Source: Bog-532 sp963742875 (GTDB lineage: Bacteria; Actinomycetota; Actinomycetes; Streptosporangiales; Streptosporangiaceae). From it: a stretch of DNA of 64,000 bases. A model generated the notes under the pieces. It saw nothing but the letters and a program-made list of their open reading frames with translations. It had not been told where the DNA came from and did not search any database. Positions 9,043-17,521 of this stretch are shown here, piece after piece. How positions within the stretch are numbered: the first letter of the stretch is position 1; each line of letters starts with the position of its first letter. A program made the translations under genes and the position numbers. The DNA is taken from contig CAVUNO010000002.1 of NCBI GenBank assembly GCA_963742875.1, positions 215,193 to 279,192 of the forward strand, in the 5' to 3' direction.

Positions 9043-9822
9043 TCAGGTGTTTGAGCCGGGCGGTGCTGGCACCGGGTCGGATCCGGCGTCCCTGGCTGGG
9101 TTCGGGCCGCCGGTGTACGTGCGCAGCCACCCGTCGCCGGGGTTGAGCGCCAGGAACGCCAGCCCGGCCGCCACGCCGGCGCCGAGCTCGACGAGGATGT
9201 AGATCCAGATCGTCGACCAGGCGAAGATGCCGGCGGTGGCGCCGCCAAGCGCGACCGCCGGGTTGAACACGCCGCCGGAGATGCCGCCGACGGCGAAGGC
9301 GCCGGCCACCACGGTGAAACCGATCGCCAGCCCGAAGAACCCGTTGCCTGGCTGGTCCTTGCTGGTGGCCACGTTGAGCATCACGTAGACCAGGGCGAAG
9401 GTGGCCACCAGTTCCACCACGGCGGCGGCCGCCTCGGCGTGACCGGACAGGGTCAGGGTCTTGACCGCCGCGGGGTTGACGACGGCCCGGGCGATCACCC
9501 CGGCGACCACGCCGCCGACGACCTGCGCGATCCAGTAGGGGACGGCATCACCGATCCCGATCCGCCCGCGGACCAGCGCCCCCATGGTTACGGCCGGGTT
9601 GTAGTGGCCGCCGGAGATGTGGCCGCCGGCGTAGATCATGACCATCAGGGCCGCGCCCGCCGCCAGCGGGGTGAACACGCTACCGCTGAGCACGCTCATC
9701 GCGACGACGAAGGTCAGGAAGAATGCCCCGATCGCCTCGACCGTGTACTTGCGGACGTGCACCGCCCACTCGGGGGCAGCAACTGCTACCGATTTTGGTT
9801 CGCTTGTGATGACGTTCGCCAT
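9043..9822 (-). CDS. Aquaporin (MIP family)
   Basis: 259 residues with six membrane segments and both half-helix motifs: GGHYNPAVT (N75) and GGVFNPAVA (N187). The family conducts water or small neutral solutes. In water-selective AqpZ-type channels the second NPA is followed by the selectivity-filter arginine (NPAR); here it is followed by valine, so the constriction is likely less strict. The start is ATG 9822 with GCAAGGAGG upstream. It precedes catalase on the same strand, and I infer a role in peroxide or other small solute entry ahead of detoxification. About 25 C-terminal residues are a Pro/Ala-rich cytoplasmic tail. Confidence 0.93.
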   Translation of the reverse strand: MANVITSEPKSVAVAAPEWAVHVRKYTVEAIGAFFLTFVVAMSVLSGSVFTPLAAGAALMVMIYAGGHISGGHYNPAVTMGALVRGRIGIGDAVPYWIAQVVGGVVAGVIARAVVNPAAVKTLTLSGHAEAAAAVVELVATFALVYVMLNVATSKDQPGNGFFGLAIGFTVVAGAFAVGGISGGVFNPAVALGGATAGIFAWSTIWIYILVELGAGVAAGLAFLALNPGDGWLRTYTGGPNPARDAGSDPVPAPPGSNT

Positions 9823-10182
9823 CTGATTCCTCCTTGCTCCGGGCGCCGATGCGGCGTGACCAAGAGGCGGAATAGCCCCTACTTGCTCCGCATGGACCGC
9901 GTTCTTTCCGCTCGGCTACGTTCTGTGACACATTGACTATTTCGCCTGAGTCCACAACCGGCATCGCTGCCAGCGGCCATTCAGAGCCCCGGCTAGCTGA
10001 AATAACGGAATTCCCGCTAGCGGTAAATTCGCTGGTAACCCAGCTTTCCGCACATCCGGAGACCTGGTCGGGCCCATTTCGGACCGGAACCGGGAAAAGT
10101 GCATACATAAGCACCCGGCTGAAGAGAGCAGCCGGAATTCGCCGCACCGCTCTGGATAGCCGGAACGAGAGTGGCCGCGGCC
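9823..10182. promoter_or_regulatory. Upstream region of the aquaporin-catalase operon
   Basis: I see no gene here. The stretch carries one dispersed GCTAGC element (9956-9999) and a second GCTAGC box at 10014-10019. These lie about 135-195 bases upstream of the aquaporin start, where a promoter and operators would be expected. I cannot place a -35/-10 pair with confidence. Confidence 0.4.
9956..9999 (-). repeat. Dispersed GCTAGC element, copy 3
   Basis: The minus-strand read is CAGCTAGCCGGGGCTC followed by GGCCGCTGGCAGCGATGCC. It closely matches copy 4 at 10544-10589 and more loosely copies 1 and 2. In copies 3 and 4 the similarity extends about 30 bases further, through a shared GGAATTC and a second GCTAsC box. 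Confidence 0.55.
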
Positions 10183-10455
10183 TCAGCGGCCACGGTGTTT
10201 CCGCCGCTCCGCCTCGGTGGTACCGCCCCAGACACCAGCATCACCGGTGTTCAGCGCCCACCGCAGGCACGGCTCTCGGACCGGGCACGTTCGGCATATT
10301 CGCTTGGCCGCATCGATCTGGAGCAGGTTGGCATCCGAGGTGCCCAGGGGAAAGAACAGTTCCGGATCCATGTCGCGGCAGGCGGCGCGGTGACGCCAGT
10401 CCGTGCCCTCGGGATCCGGTCGCCGGGAGAGAAGCCCCTGGCTCCTGTGACTCAT
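10183..10455 (-). CDS. WhiB-family iron-sulfur transcriptional regulator
   Basis: 90 residues. WhiB-like proteins are found in Actinobacteria; they bind a [4Fe-4S] cluster and act with sigma factors as redox or NO-sensitive regulators. The four cluster cysteines are C26 (RAACRDMDPELFFP), C54 and C57 (RICRTCPV) and C63 (EPCLRWAL), followed by the GVWGGTTEAERR turn and a basic tail (RRKHRGR) for DNA contact. Length and motifs fit the WblE/WhiB1-like short group. The start is ATG 10455; the open frame continues upstream without conserved sequence. It sits between hemC and the aquaporin-catalase pair and has a dispersed element about 90 bases upstream. Confidence 0.93.
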   Translation of the reverse strand: MSHRSQGLLSRRPDPEGTDWRHRAACRDMDPELFFPLGTSDANLLQIDAAKRICRTCPVREPCLRWALNTGDAGVWGGTTEAERRKHRGR

Positions 10456-10543
10456 CGGGCTCGCCACCGCTCCTGCTCGTGGATAGGGACCGCGGCTTTC
10501 CGTTGGCACGCCCCGGCGATCCAACTATGGCGCGGAAGCCATT

Positions 10544-10589
10544 ACCTGCCATCGTTGCCAGCAGCCAACTGATACCCCCGGCTAGCCCG
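10544..10589 (-). repeat. Dispersed GCTAGC element, copy 4
   Basis: The minus-strand read is CGGGCTAGCCGGGGGTATC followed by TTGGCTGCTGGCAACGATGG. It lies upstream of the whiB-like gene. A weaker relative seems to lie around 10720-10785, downstream of hemC, with GCTACC and GCTAGC boxes and CTGGCCGCGATGCCGG. Confidence 0.5.
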
Positions 10590-10776
10590 AATAGCCGAAT
10601 TCCTGCTACCTGGAATGGCAAAAACCGCGCGACCGCTCAGCGCGGCTGTGCCGCCGCAGGGTGCGTGTTAGTAATTCAGTACCGAACGGACGTACGAGGA
10701 TGCAGCCCGGTGGCCGATCCGGCATCGCGGCCAGCACCCGCTACCCGTGGACGGTGGCTTCAGTCCCTCGGTACCG

Positions 10777-11763
10777 CTAGCAGGGCTCATCCTTGCGTGC
10801 TGCAGGGATGAGCGGATCGGTGATCCCGGGCGACGTCTGGTCGAGCAGGGCAGCGCCGCCGCGGGTGAGCAGCAGGTGAGCCAGCCGTCGGCCAAGCTGC
10901 TCGCCGGCGGTTCCGGTCACTTGGGCGCGGATCACGGCGGAGCCGTCCCGAGCGGCGATGACCCCTGACAGCCGGACCGCCGGTTCCGCCCCGGCCTCCG
11001 CGGTCACCGCGGCCAAGGCGCCAGCTGGTGTGCTGCACCCGGCCCCCAGCCCGGCCAGGAAGCCGCGTTCGGTGATCGCCGCGGCCCGGGTGGGTGCGTG
11101 ATCGAGGGTCCTGAGCTGGGCTGCGGTCACCAGGTCGTCGGCGCGGCACTCGACGGCCAGCACGCCCTGGGCCGGGGCAGGCATCAGCACCGACGGATCG
11201 AGGGGCGTGGCGATGGCGCCGGACAGGCCCAGTCGTGATAGCCCGGCCATAGCCAGGACGAGAGCGTCGGCTTCGCCGCCAGCCAGCTTGCGCAGCCGGG
11301 TGCCGACGTTGCCGCGCATCGGCACAATCTGCGGCTGGCGCCCGGTCGCGCGCAGCAGGGCCGCCCGCCGCGGTGACCCGGTCCCGATCCGCGCCCCACG
11401 TGGCAGGGCCCCGAGACTGGTGCCGCCTGGCCAGATCAGTGCGTCACGCGGGTCCTCGCGGGCGGGGAACCCCGCCACCTGCAGCCCGGCTGCCGGCGCG
11501 GTGGGCAGGTCCTTGCCCGAGTGCACGACCAGGTCGACCTCACCGCGCAGCAGCGCTGCACGCAAGGTGGTCGTGAATACCCCGGTCGTGCCGAGCTGCT
11601 CAATCGGCACGGCCGAGCCATCCCCTGGCGTGCTCATCGTGATCAGGACGGCGGCGCGGCCGGACCGCTCACGCAATTGGCGGGCTACCTGGCGGGCCTG
11701 GGCCAGCGCGAGCGGGCTCCCGCGGGTGCCCACCCGCAGTGGACGGTGGTACGGGGAGGTCAT
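10777..11763 (-). CDS. hemC: Porphobilinogen deaminase (hydroxymethylbilane synthase)
   Basis: 328 residues. It polymerises four porphobilinogens into hydroxymethylbilane in haem synthesis. Signatures: LRVGTRGSPLALAQARQV at the N-terminus, HSGKDLPTAP with the catalytic aspartate D85, GTGSPRRAALLRA, PAPAQGVLAVECR, and the dipyrromethane-attachment cysteine C243 in LGAGCSTPAGA. The third residue of HSxKD is Gly rather than the common Leu/Met. The start is ATG 11763. The usual hemD/hemB neighbours are absent; instead whiB, aquaporin, catalase and hemA follow on the same strand. Confidence 0.95.
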   Translation of the reverse strand: MTSPYHRPLRVGTRGSPLALAQARQVARQLRERSGRAAVLITMSTPGDGSAVPIEQLGTTGVFTTTLRAALLRGEVDLVVHSGKDLPTAPAAGLQVAGFPAREDPRDALIWPGGTSLGALPRGARIGTGSPRRAALLRATGRQPQIVPMRGNVGTRLRKLAGGEADALVLAMAGLSRLGLSGAIATPLDPSVLMPAPAQGVLAVECRADDLVTAAQLRTLDHAPTRAAAITERGFLAGLGAGCSTPAGALAAVTAEAGAEPAVRLSGVIAARDGSAVIRAQVTGTAGEQLGRRLAHLLLTRGGAALLDQTSPGITDPLIPAARKDEPC

Positions 11764-11944
11764 GCCCCAGCCTGTCCCGCCTCAGCAAGCAATGTCAGCG
11801 CAGCCACCGCCCAGGGCCATTACCAGCTAGCCGGTATCTGGCTTGGGCGCCTGCCAGGAAGACCGGGCTACGCGTATGCGCGATCGTGAGGAAAAGGCGG
11901 CACGGCGTTCCGCGCCGAGCCTTCACAACGCAAAGGAGGCAGTG

Positions 11945-12592
11945 ATGGTTACCAACGGACAGACCGCGGCCGGGGTGGCGGTCCCGGACACCAAGCTGGC
12001 CCGGGATGCGACCGAACTGGTGCGGGACAACACCACCGACCTGATCTATAACCATTCCCGGCGGGTCTTCTGGTTTGGCAGCCTGCAGGGCCGGAACCGG
12101 GGGCTCAGCTTCGACCCCGAACTCCTCTACATCGGGGCGATGTTCCACGACCTGGGCCTGAACGAGCAATTCCGCCGCAGCGACCGCCGTTTCGAGGTGG
12201 ACAGCGCCGGCGAAGCCCGCCGGTTCCTGCAGGGCCACAGCGTGCCCGAGGACAGCATCCGCCGGGTATGGACCGCCATCGCCCTGCACACCACGCCCGG
12301 TGTACCGGAGTTCATGGAGCCTGAAGTCGCCCTGGTCACCGCGGGGGTGGAATACGACGTGCTCGGCATCGGATACCACGACGTGAGCGACACCGACCGG
12401 GCGGAAATCACCGCCCTGCACCCGCGGCCGGATTTCAAGCGCCGCATCCTGCAGGCGTTCACCGAAGGGAACGCCGCTAAGCCGGAAACCACGTTCGGCA
12501 ACGTCAACGCGGATGTCCTTGCGCGCTTCGTGCCCGGCTTCCGGCGGGCCAATTTTGTGGACATCATCGAGAATTCGGACTGGCCGGACTAA
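11945..12592 (+). CDS. HD-domain protein (cyanamide hydratase-like)
   Basis: 215 residues. The metal-binding HD pattern is visible: H37 in YNHSRRVFWFG, the H68-D69 doublet in GAMFHDLGLNEQF, and H115 in AIALHTTPG. The arrangement YNHS...FHDLGL with the LHTTPG segment resembles the cyanamide hydratase/Ddi2-like group of HD hydrolases. The start is ATG 11945, preceded by AAAGGAGGCA at good spacing. It is divergent from hemC with 181 bases between the starts, including a CAGCTAGCCGG motif at 11826-11836. The true substrate is unknown; many members of this group act on small nitriles, isonitriles or unknown metabolites. Confidence 0.82.
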   Translation: MVTNGQTAAGVAVPDTKLARDATELVRDNTTDLIYNHSRRVFWFGSLQGRNRGLSFDPELLYIGAMFHDLGLNEQFRRSDRRFEVDSAGEARRFLQGHSVPEDSIRRVWTAIALHTTPGVPEFMEPEVALVTAGVEYDVLGIGYHDVSDTDRAEITALHPRPDFKRRILQAFTEGNAAKPETTFGNVNADVLARFVPGFRRANFVDIIENSDWPD

Positions 12593-12676
12593 GTGCCCGG
12601 CCTAGCGCATCGTGCGCCGCGAGCCCACGACCTCCGGCGTTGCCGGCCCGCCAGACACCGGGCTACCGTCGGCCTT

Positions 12677-12922
12677 ATGAACGCGCCAGAAACCGGCGCC
12701 GATGGGACCAATGCCACCGACGCGGGGGCGGCCCAAAATTCACCCGGCCGGGCACGGCTGCGCCGGCTTGCCGAGCACGCTTGGGCCTCGGTGGTCGCGG
12801 TCGATGCGGAAGCCGGCCAGCCGGCCACGTCAGCTAACGCCGCACCCTTTGGCCGCGCACCTTCTCCACGCCGTAGTCGCGGACCAGCAGGGTGTGCAGC
12901 GCCTCCGGGTCGGTCGCGATGA
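12677..12922 (+). CDS. Weak small ORF of unknown function
   Basis: It starts MNAPETGADGTNATDAG, continues RLRRLAEHAWASVVAVDAE and then runs into low-complexity sequence that overlaps the 3' end of the better-supported minus-strand gene at 12834. No clear ribosome site. It may be the start of a gene truncated by rearrangement, or not a gene at all. Confidence 0.2.
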   Translation: MNAPETGADGTNATDAGAAQNSPGRARLRRLAEHAWASVVAVDAEAGQPATSANAAPFGRAPSPRRSRGPAGCAAPPGRSR

Positions 12923-13037
12923 CGGTGCGGCCGTTAAGTAGTCTGACGGCCCGCCACACCCCCCGTGCCTCGCTGATCTCGTAGATCTCTCCCCAGCTCC
13001 GCTGCAGGGTGCTGAGCGCGTTGTCGCGGGTATCCAT
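12834..13037 (-). CDS. Small protein of unknown function
   Basis: 67 residues beginning MDTRDNALSTLQRSWGEIYE. The amphipathic composition, the segment RAVRLLNGRTVIATDPEALH and the AAGGGGTGA ribosome site 6-8 bases before ATG 13037 make it a likely real gene. I do not recognise a family; no signal peptide or membrane segment is visible. The predicted order (helix, short strands, helix, basic tail) would suit a small regulatory or nucleic-acid-binding protein, but that is speculation. A fourfold 34-bp tandem repeat lies 46 bases upstream, in its leader or promoter. Confidence 0.6.
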   Translation of the reverse strand: MDTRDNALSTLQRSWGEIYEISEARGVWRAVRLLNGRTVIATDPEALHTLLVRDYGVEKVRGQRVRR

Positions 13038-13610
13038 CGGAGATCACCCCTTCTCGCGCCCAATGTTTCTGCGGCGCAACTATCCAGGGGAGGGGCCTTG
13101 GTCCTCCGCTGGGTATCCCAGGGGAGGGGCCTTGGTCCTCCGCTGGGTATCCCAGGGGAGGGGCCTTGGTCCTCCGCTGGGTATCCCAGGGGAGGGGCCT
13201 TGGTCCTCGGTCGGGTGAGTTCGGTCGAGCCGGCCAGGGCGGCCACCTTGAGCCTGGCATCACGACTGCGCGCAACAGAGGCACCCGGCGGCGCAGAAAG
13301 CGACCAGCACGGGCGGTGCGACGGTCAGCCCGTTGCGCGCCGGTGACCGCGGGTTTCACCCATGGAGGAGGATGCTGGCCGGTGCGGGTGTCGGTAGCGT
13401 CCTGGGCACAAGGTCGGGAGAGTCGGGAGCGTTGGCGGCATGTCCAGGGCGAGATCGTCGTTCGCGGCCGCGGAACGCCACGGGCCACGGCTGGTTCCGC
13501 GGAACCCGGTCCGGAATCGGGCCCCGGACCCGTGACAAGGCCGCCCGCCAGCCGCCCCCTAGGCCGGTTCAGCCGACCCCGGCGGCGGTTGCGAGCCCGG
13601 CCTGGCCCAG
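13038..13610. other. Gene-free stretch with tandem repeat
   Basis: Apart from the 34-bp tandem repeat (13084-13211) I see no gene. The open frames through the repeat are periodic artefacts. From 13212 to 13610 the sequence may contain the lost or frameshifted N-terminus of the DUF2254 gene, but I could not find it in any frame. Confidence 0.5.
13084..13211. repeat. 34-bp tandem repeat, four copies
   Basis: Units start at 13084, 13118, 13152 and 13186. Each begins CCAGGGGAGGGGCCTTGGTC and continues CTCCGCTGGGTAT; the last copy breaks off after CCTTGGTCCTC. The copies are identical as far as they go. The unit contains near-complementary halves (GAGG...CCTC), so each could fold. The period and absence of unique spacers rule out CRISPR. 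Confidence 0.95.
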
Positions 13611-14765
13611 TTGCTGTGCGTGCTCGCCGGGCTGGGGCTGGGCCTGCTGCTGCCGCACATCACCACCGCCCCCAGCGTGGCCAGCACCCGGGTGACCGAG
13701 GCGCTGGTCGCCATCGGCTTCGGCACCCTGGGCCTGGTCAGCATCATTTTCTCGCTGCTTTTCCTGGTGGTGCAGTGGGCCTTCGGGAGTCTTTCGCCCC
13801 GGCTGAACCTGTTCCGCGATGACCCGATCGTGTGGCGAACGTTCGGGCTGGCCCTGGGGGTCTTCGTGTTCTCGGTCACCGCGGCCCTGGTCATCGCCAA
13901 CGACCCGGAAGTGTCGGTGATCGTGCCGGCCGTGGAAGTGGCAGCCGTCCTCGCCACGGTGGCCCTGATGCGGATCCTTCAGGTGAAAGCCTTCACCTCG
14001 ATACAGCTGGCACCGACGCTGGCTGCGATCGCCGCGGAAGGCCGCGCCATCCTCGACGACCTGTACCGGCGGCCCTGCCCGGCCGCGCCGCGTCCTGCCG
14101 TGGTGCTGCCGCCACTGCGCCGCGTCGTCAGCTGGCCACACGGGCAGGCCACCTTGCAACAGGTCCACCTGCCCCGCCTGCTCGACGCAGCCGGCAGCGC
14201 CGTCATCGTGTTCCAGGCCGGCATAGGCGACACGCTCCAGCAGGGTGCCCCGGTCGCCGGTCTGCACGGTGGCGACGTGGCCGACGCAGCCGTCCTCCAT
14301 GGGCTGGTGACCGGACAGGAACGCACCTTCCACCAGGATCCGCTGTTCGCATTCCGGCTGCTCGCCGACATCGGCCTGCGGGCCCTGTCTCCCGCGGTCA
14401 ACGATCCGGCCACCGCCGTCCAGGTGCTCGACACCATCCAGAGCCTCCTCTGCCCCCTCGTCACCCGGGACCTCGACGTCGCGGAAATGGCCGACGGATC
14501 CGGAACGGTCCGGGTGGTACTGCCCCTTCCTTCCTGGGATGACTACCTGCGGACAAGCCTGGATGATCTCATCGAGTCCGGCTCCCGTGCTCCCATGGTG
14601 CTGCTGCGGGCACGGACCCTGCTCACCGGCCTGCTCAATACCGCGCCGCCACACCGCCGGTCATCGATCGCATGGCGGCTCCAGCACGCCGAGGAACTTA
14701 TGGCCGGCAACTTCCCGGCGATCTGGCGGGACGCAGGCGGGAGAGACCCAGGAGGAAGCCCATGA
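13611..14765 (+). CDS. DUF2254 family membrane protein, N-terminus uncertain
   Basis: 384 residues from TTG 13611. The family has four N-terminal membrane segments and a large cytoplasmic domain; its function is unknown. Visible: LCVLAGLGLGLLLPHI, the helix GTLGLVSIIFSLLFLVVQ, the signature SPRLNLFRDDPIVWRTFGL, and the conserved C-terminal LADIGLRALSPAVNDPATAVQVLD. Family members usually have 20-30 more residues before the first helix (a WF/WxxPA segment). Here an in-frame TAG at 13560 blocks extension and no good ribosome site precedes 13611, so the 5' end may be truncated or frameshifted. Confidence 0.8.
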   Translation: MLCVLAGLGLGLLLPHITTAPSVASTRVTEALVAIGFGTLGLVSIIFSLLFLVVQWAFGSLSPRLNLFRDDPIVWRTFGLALGVFVFSVTAALVIANDPEVSVIVPAVEVAAVLATVALMRILQVKAFTSIQLAPTLAAIAAEGRAILDDLYRRPCPAAPRPAVVLPPLRRVVSWPHGQATLQQVHLPRLLDAAGSAVIVFQAGIGDTLQQGAPVAGLHGGDVADAAVLHGLVTGQERTFHQDPLFAFRLLADIGLRALSPAVNDPATAVQVLDTIQSLLCPLVTRDLDVAEMADGSGTVRVVLPLPSWDDYLRTSLDDLIESGSRAPMVLLRARTLLTGLLNTAPPHRRSSIAWRLQHAEELMAGNFPAIWRDAGGRDPGGSP

Positions 14766-15008
14766 GGCCGCGTGACCCACGGTGCCGCTGTCACAACGCT
14801 CGGCATGCGGCGGCGACGACCGACTCCCGGTAGTTCAGGGAGGTGGGGCGCACGCAGGCCGAACGGGCTGGCGCTACGGGAGGGCTGACCGGAGCGCGAC
14901 CACCGCCGGACCGCTCCCTGGGCCGCGAGGTGTCATCCCCAGTGACCCTCGGAACGCGACCGATGCGACAAGGGGAGTGGCCGGCTCCGGCCTGCCGTGG
15001 ACGAACGG

Positions 15009-15896
15009 CTAAACGGCTGATGGGGGCAGACCCGGCGGCCGCCCGACGAAGGTACCGCGCCACTCCGACAGCCAGTCCTGGATCGGGCGGGGATCGGTTC
15101 CGGTCAGCTGGCGCGCCGTCCCGGTCACCGTGCCCGCGGCGCCGTGCCGGATCCAGTCGAACATCTCGAGCGTCCCCTCGGCCTGCCACGGAGTCAGCCC
15201 GCTGGCCAGCAGGCGCTTTCGCGCATCCCCGCGAGGCTGGTTCTCATAGTCCACCTCCCGCGCGAAGACGGCCGAGACACGGGCCGCGACATCTGCGTAG
15301 CTGAGCGCCTCCGGCCCGGTCAGCACGTACATCGCGTCCTCGTGGCCATCGCTGGTGAGAACCTCGGCCGCGGCGCGGGCGACGTCCTTCGCGGCGATGA
15401 ACCCCACCTTGCCCCGGCCTGCGGGCGCGAAAATCGTGCCCTCGTCGCGGATGGTGTCCGCCGCATCCACGAGGTTCTCCATGTACCAGCTGGGGGCCAG
15501 GTAGGTGACCGGCAGGCCGGTGGCGTCCAGATGCTCGGCGACCTGCCGGTGGCTGCGCATGAAGCGCACTTCACAGTCCGGATCCTGGAAGCCGTCCGCG
15601 GCCATCTTGACGACGTGCGGGCGGTGGCCAGCAGCCACCAGCGCGTCGATGAACACCGTCTCCAGGGTGGCCTGTTCCTCCTGCTCCGGGCTCAGCAGGA
15701 AAACCCGGTCGAACTCCCGCAGGACCTCCGCCGGCGGCGGATCGTCGAAGGTGGCCACCACGTGCTGTGGCTTTCCCGGCAGGTCAGCGGCCCTCGCCTC
15801 GACCCGCACCATCGCGGTGGCGTCGGCGTGCGCGTCAGCCAGCGACTCCATCAGGCGGAAGCCGACCCGCCCGGTCGGCCCGGTCACCAGAATCAC
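15009..15896 (-). CDS. NmrA-type NAD(P)-binding protein (atypical SDR)
   Basis: 295 residues. The N-terminal ILVTGPTGRVGFRL is the NmrA/QOR2-like glycine motif (TGxTGxxG). VFLLSPEQEEQATLE, HVVKMAADGFQDPDCEVRF and LAPSWYMENL are typical of the quinone-oxidoreductase/NmrA-like branch that binds NAD(P) and either reduces quinones or senses redox state. The conserved Tyr/Lys of classical SDRs is not evident, as usual for this group. The start is GTG 15896 with AGGGGGACAG upstream. It stands alone, with adenosine deaminase next on the same strand but 235 bases away. Confidence 0.85.
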   Translation of the reverse strand: MILVTGPTGRVGFRLMESLADAHADATAMVRVEARAADLPGKPQHVVATFDDPPPAEVLREFDRVFLLSPEQEEQATLETVFIDALVAAGHRPHVVKMAADGFQDPDCEVRFMRSHRQVAEHLDATGLPVTYLAPSWYMENLVDAADTIRDEGTIFAPAGRGKVGFIAAKDVARAAAEVLTSDGHEDAMYVLTGPEALSYADVAARVSAVFAREVDYENQPRGDARKRLLASGLTPWQAEGTLEMFDWIRHGAAGTVTGTARQLTGTDPRPIQDWLSEWRGTFVGRPPGLPPSAV

Positions 15897-16131
15897 GTCA
15901 CTGTCCCCCTGACCGTCCGGGGCGCCCGGCCGTTCCGGGCGGTTGCCGTATCGCCCATTGTCCGCCGCGCCCCGCTATGCGGTTCAGCCGGCTCCCGCGT
16001 CTCAGCGGCCCGGCGCCGCGGTTGAGATGGACGGCCGTTTCACTGGGCCGTCCGACTCACTCGCCTGTCTCACCGTCGATCGCCGCCGCTCGAGGACGAG
16101 ACGGGTACCCATCGATGACGGGACGGGCACC

Positions 16132-17235
16132 TCAGGTACAGGCTGCGGAGGATGGCGGCAGGCCGGGATCGGTCACCAGCGGCGCGAAGCCGGGCTTGAG
16201 CACCGAGTTGATGATTTCCAGCCGCTCGTCGAAGTGCGCAAACGCGCTCTTCATCGCGTTGACGGTGAGCCACTGGATGTCCACCCAGCCGTAGCCGAAC
16301 GCCTCGCTCACCGCGTGCATTTCCGAGGACAGCGTCACCCCGCTCATCAGACGGTTGTCGGTGTTGACGGTGACGCGGAAGTTCAGCTTCCGGAGCAGGC
16401 CGATCGGGTGCTCGGCGACCGATGCGGCCACGCCGGTCTGGATGTTGGACGTGGGGCACATTTCCAGGGCGATCCGGCGGTCGCGGACATAGGCGGCGAG
16501 CCGGCCGAGGGACGCCGGGCCGTCCGGGTCGATCTTGATGTCGTCGACGAGCCGCACGCCGTGCCCGAGCCGCTCCGCACCGCAGTACTGGACAGCTTCC
16601 CAGATCGACGGCAGGCCGAACGCCTCCCCCGCGTGGATCGTGATGTGGAAGTTCTCCCGCTGCACGTACTCGAAGGCGTCCAGATGACGGCTCGGCGGCC
16701 AGCCCGCCTCAGCGCCCGCGATGTCGAAGCCCACCACGCCCAGGTCCCGGTAGCGGACGGCCAGCTCGGCGATCTCCAGCGACCGTGCCGTGGTCCGCAT
16801 GGCCGTGAGCAGCCCGCGGACGACGATCCCGGACCTCGCGCTGCCGAGGCGGAATCCCGCCAGCACCGCCTCGACCACCTGATCGAGGCGCAGTCCCCGT
16901 TCGATATGCAGCTCGGGAGCGAACCGGACCTCGGCGTAGACGATGCCGTCCGCGGCCAGGTCCTCAGCGCATTCGGCAGCGACCCGGACCAGCGCCTGCG
17001 GTGTCTGCATGACCGCGACCGTGTGCTTGAACGGCTCCAGGTACAGCTCAAGATGACCACGCCGGGCGGCGCCGGTCACCGACTGGGCCAGCACGTCCGG
17101 ATCGGTGCTCGGCAGACCGTCGTAGCCGACGGCCTCGGCAAGCTCCACGATGGTCTGGGGGCGCAGCCCGCCGTCCAGGTGATCGTGCAGCAGGACCTTC
17201 GGCACGGCGCGGATCTGCTCAATGCTCAGGCTCAC
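16132..17235 (-). CDS. add: Adenosine deaminase
   Basis: 367 residues. It hydrolyses adenosine or deoxyadenosine to inosine in purine salvage; zinc enzyme of the amidohydrolase fold. Visible metal and catalytic segments: HDHLDGGLRP (H17, H19), GFDIAGAEAGWP, the HAGEAFG motif with the catalytic Glu, RLGHGVRL, MCPTSNIQTG and NTDNRLMSG, the actinobacterial variant of the TDDP segment with the metal-binding Asp. The start gives MSLSIEQIRAVPKVLLHD. Other nucleoside-salvage genes are 14 kb away at 30.4-45.5 kb, so this is a stand-alone gene. Confidence 0.94.
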   Translation of the reverse strand: MSLSIEQIRAVPKVLLHDHLDGGLRPQTIVELAEAVGYDGLPSTDPDVLAQSVTGAARRGHLELYLEPFKHTVAVMQTPQALVRVAAECAEDLAADGIVYAEVRFAPELHIERGLRLDQVVEAVLAGFRLGSARSGIVVRGLLTAMRTTARSLEIAELAVRYRDLGVVGFDIAGAEAGWPPSRHLDAFEYVQRENFHITIHAGEAFGLPSIWEAVQYCGAERLGHGVRLVDDIKIDPDGPASLGRLAAYVRDRRIALEMCPTSNIQTGVAASVAEHPIGLLRKLNFRVTVNTDNRLMSGVTLSSEMHAVSEAFGYGWVDIQWLTVNAMKSAFAHFDERLEIINSVLKPGFAPLVTDPGLPPSSAACT

Positions 17236-17521
17236 GCGCCCATTGTGGACGATTCAGGCCAGCTGCGCTCAACGGGGTGCCCGGGCCCTCGGACACGACA
17301 TGGCCGGCCGGGACGCAGACCTGGGGGGTCGGGGACACCGCCGGCCGATTGGCCAGATGGGGGCTTGTGCCTCTTGCATTCTGTCCCAGAGCAGCGCCAA
17401 ATCGTCTGGGTAAGGCCGACATGCCGGATTATGCGGGTGACGCAGGGACCGGAACTGGCGGGAGCCGCCGTTCGATTTCCAGGGCAGCCGGCGGTGGGAC
17501 AGATTCGAAGTGGTGGTCGTC

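Noticed and set aside
13084..13211. CRISPR array
   Set aside because: Head-to-tail identical 34-bp units without unique spacers and no cas genes.
13098..13346. Plus-strand ORFs through the 34-bp repeat
   Set aside because: Periodic artefacts; no ribosome site, and the opposite strand holds the better gene.
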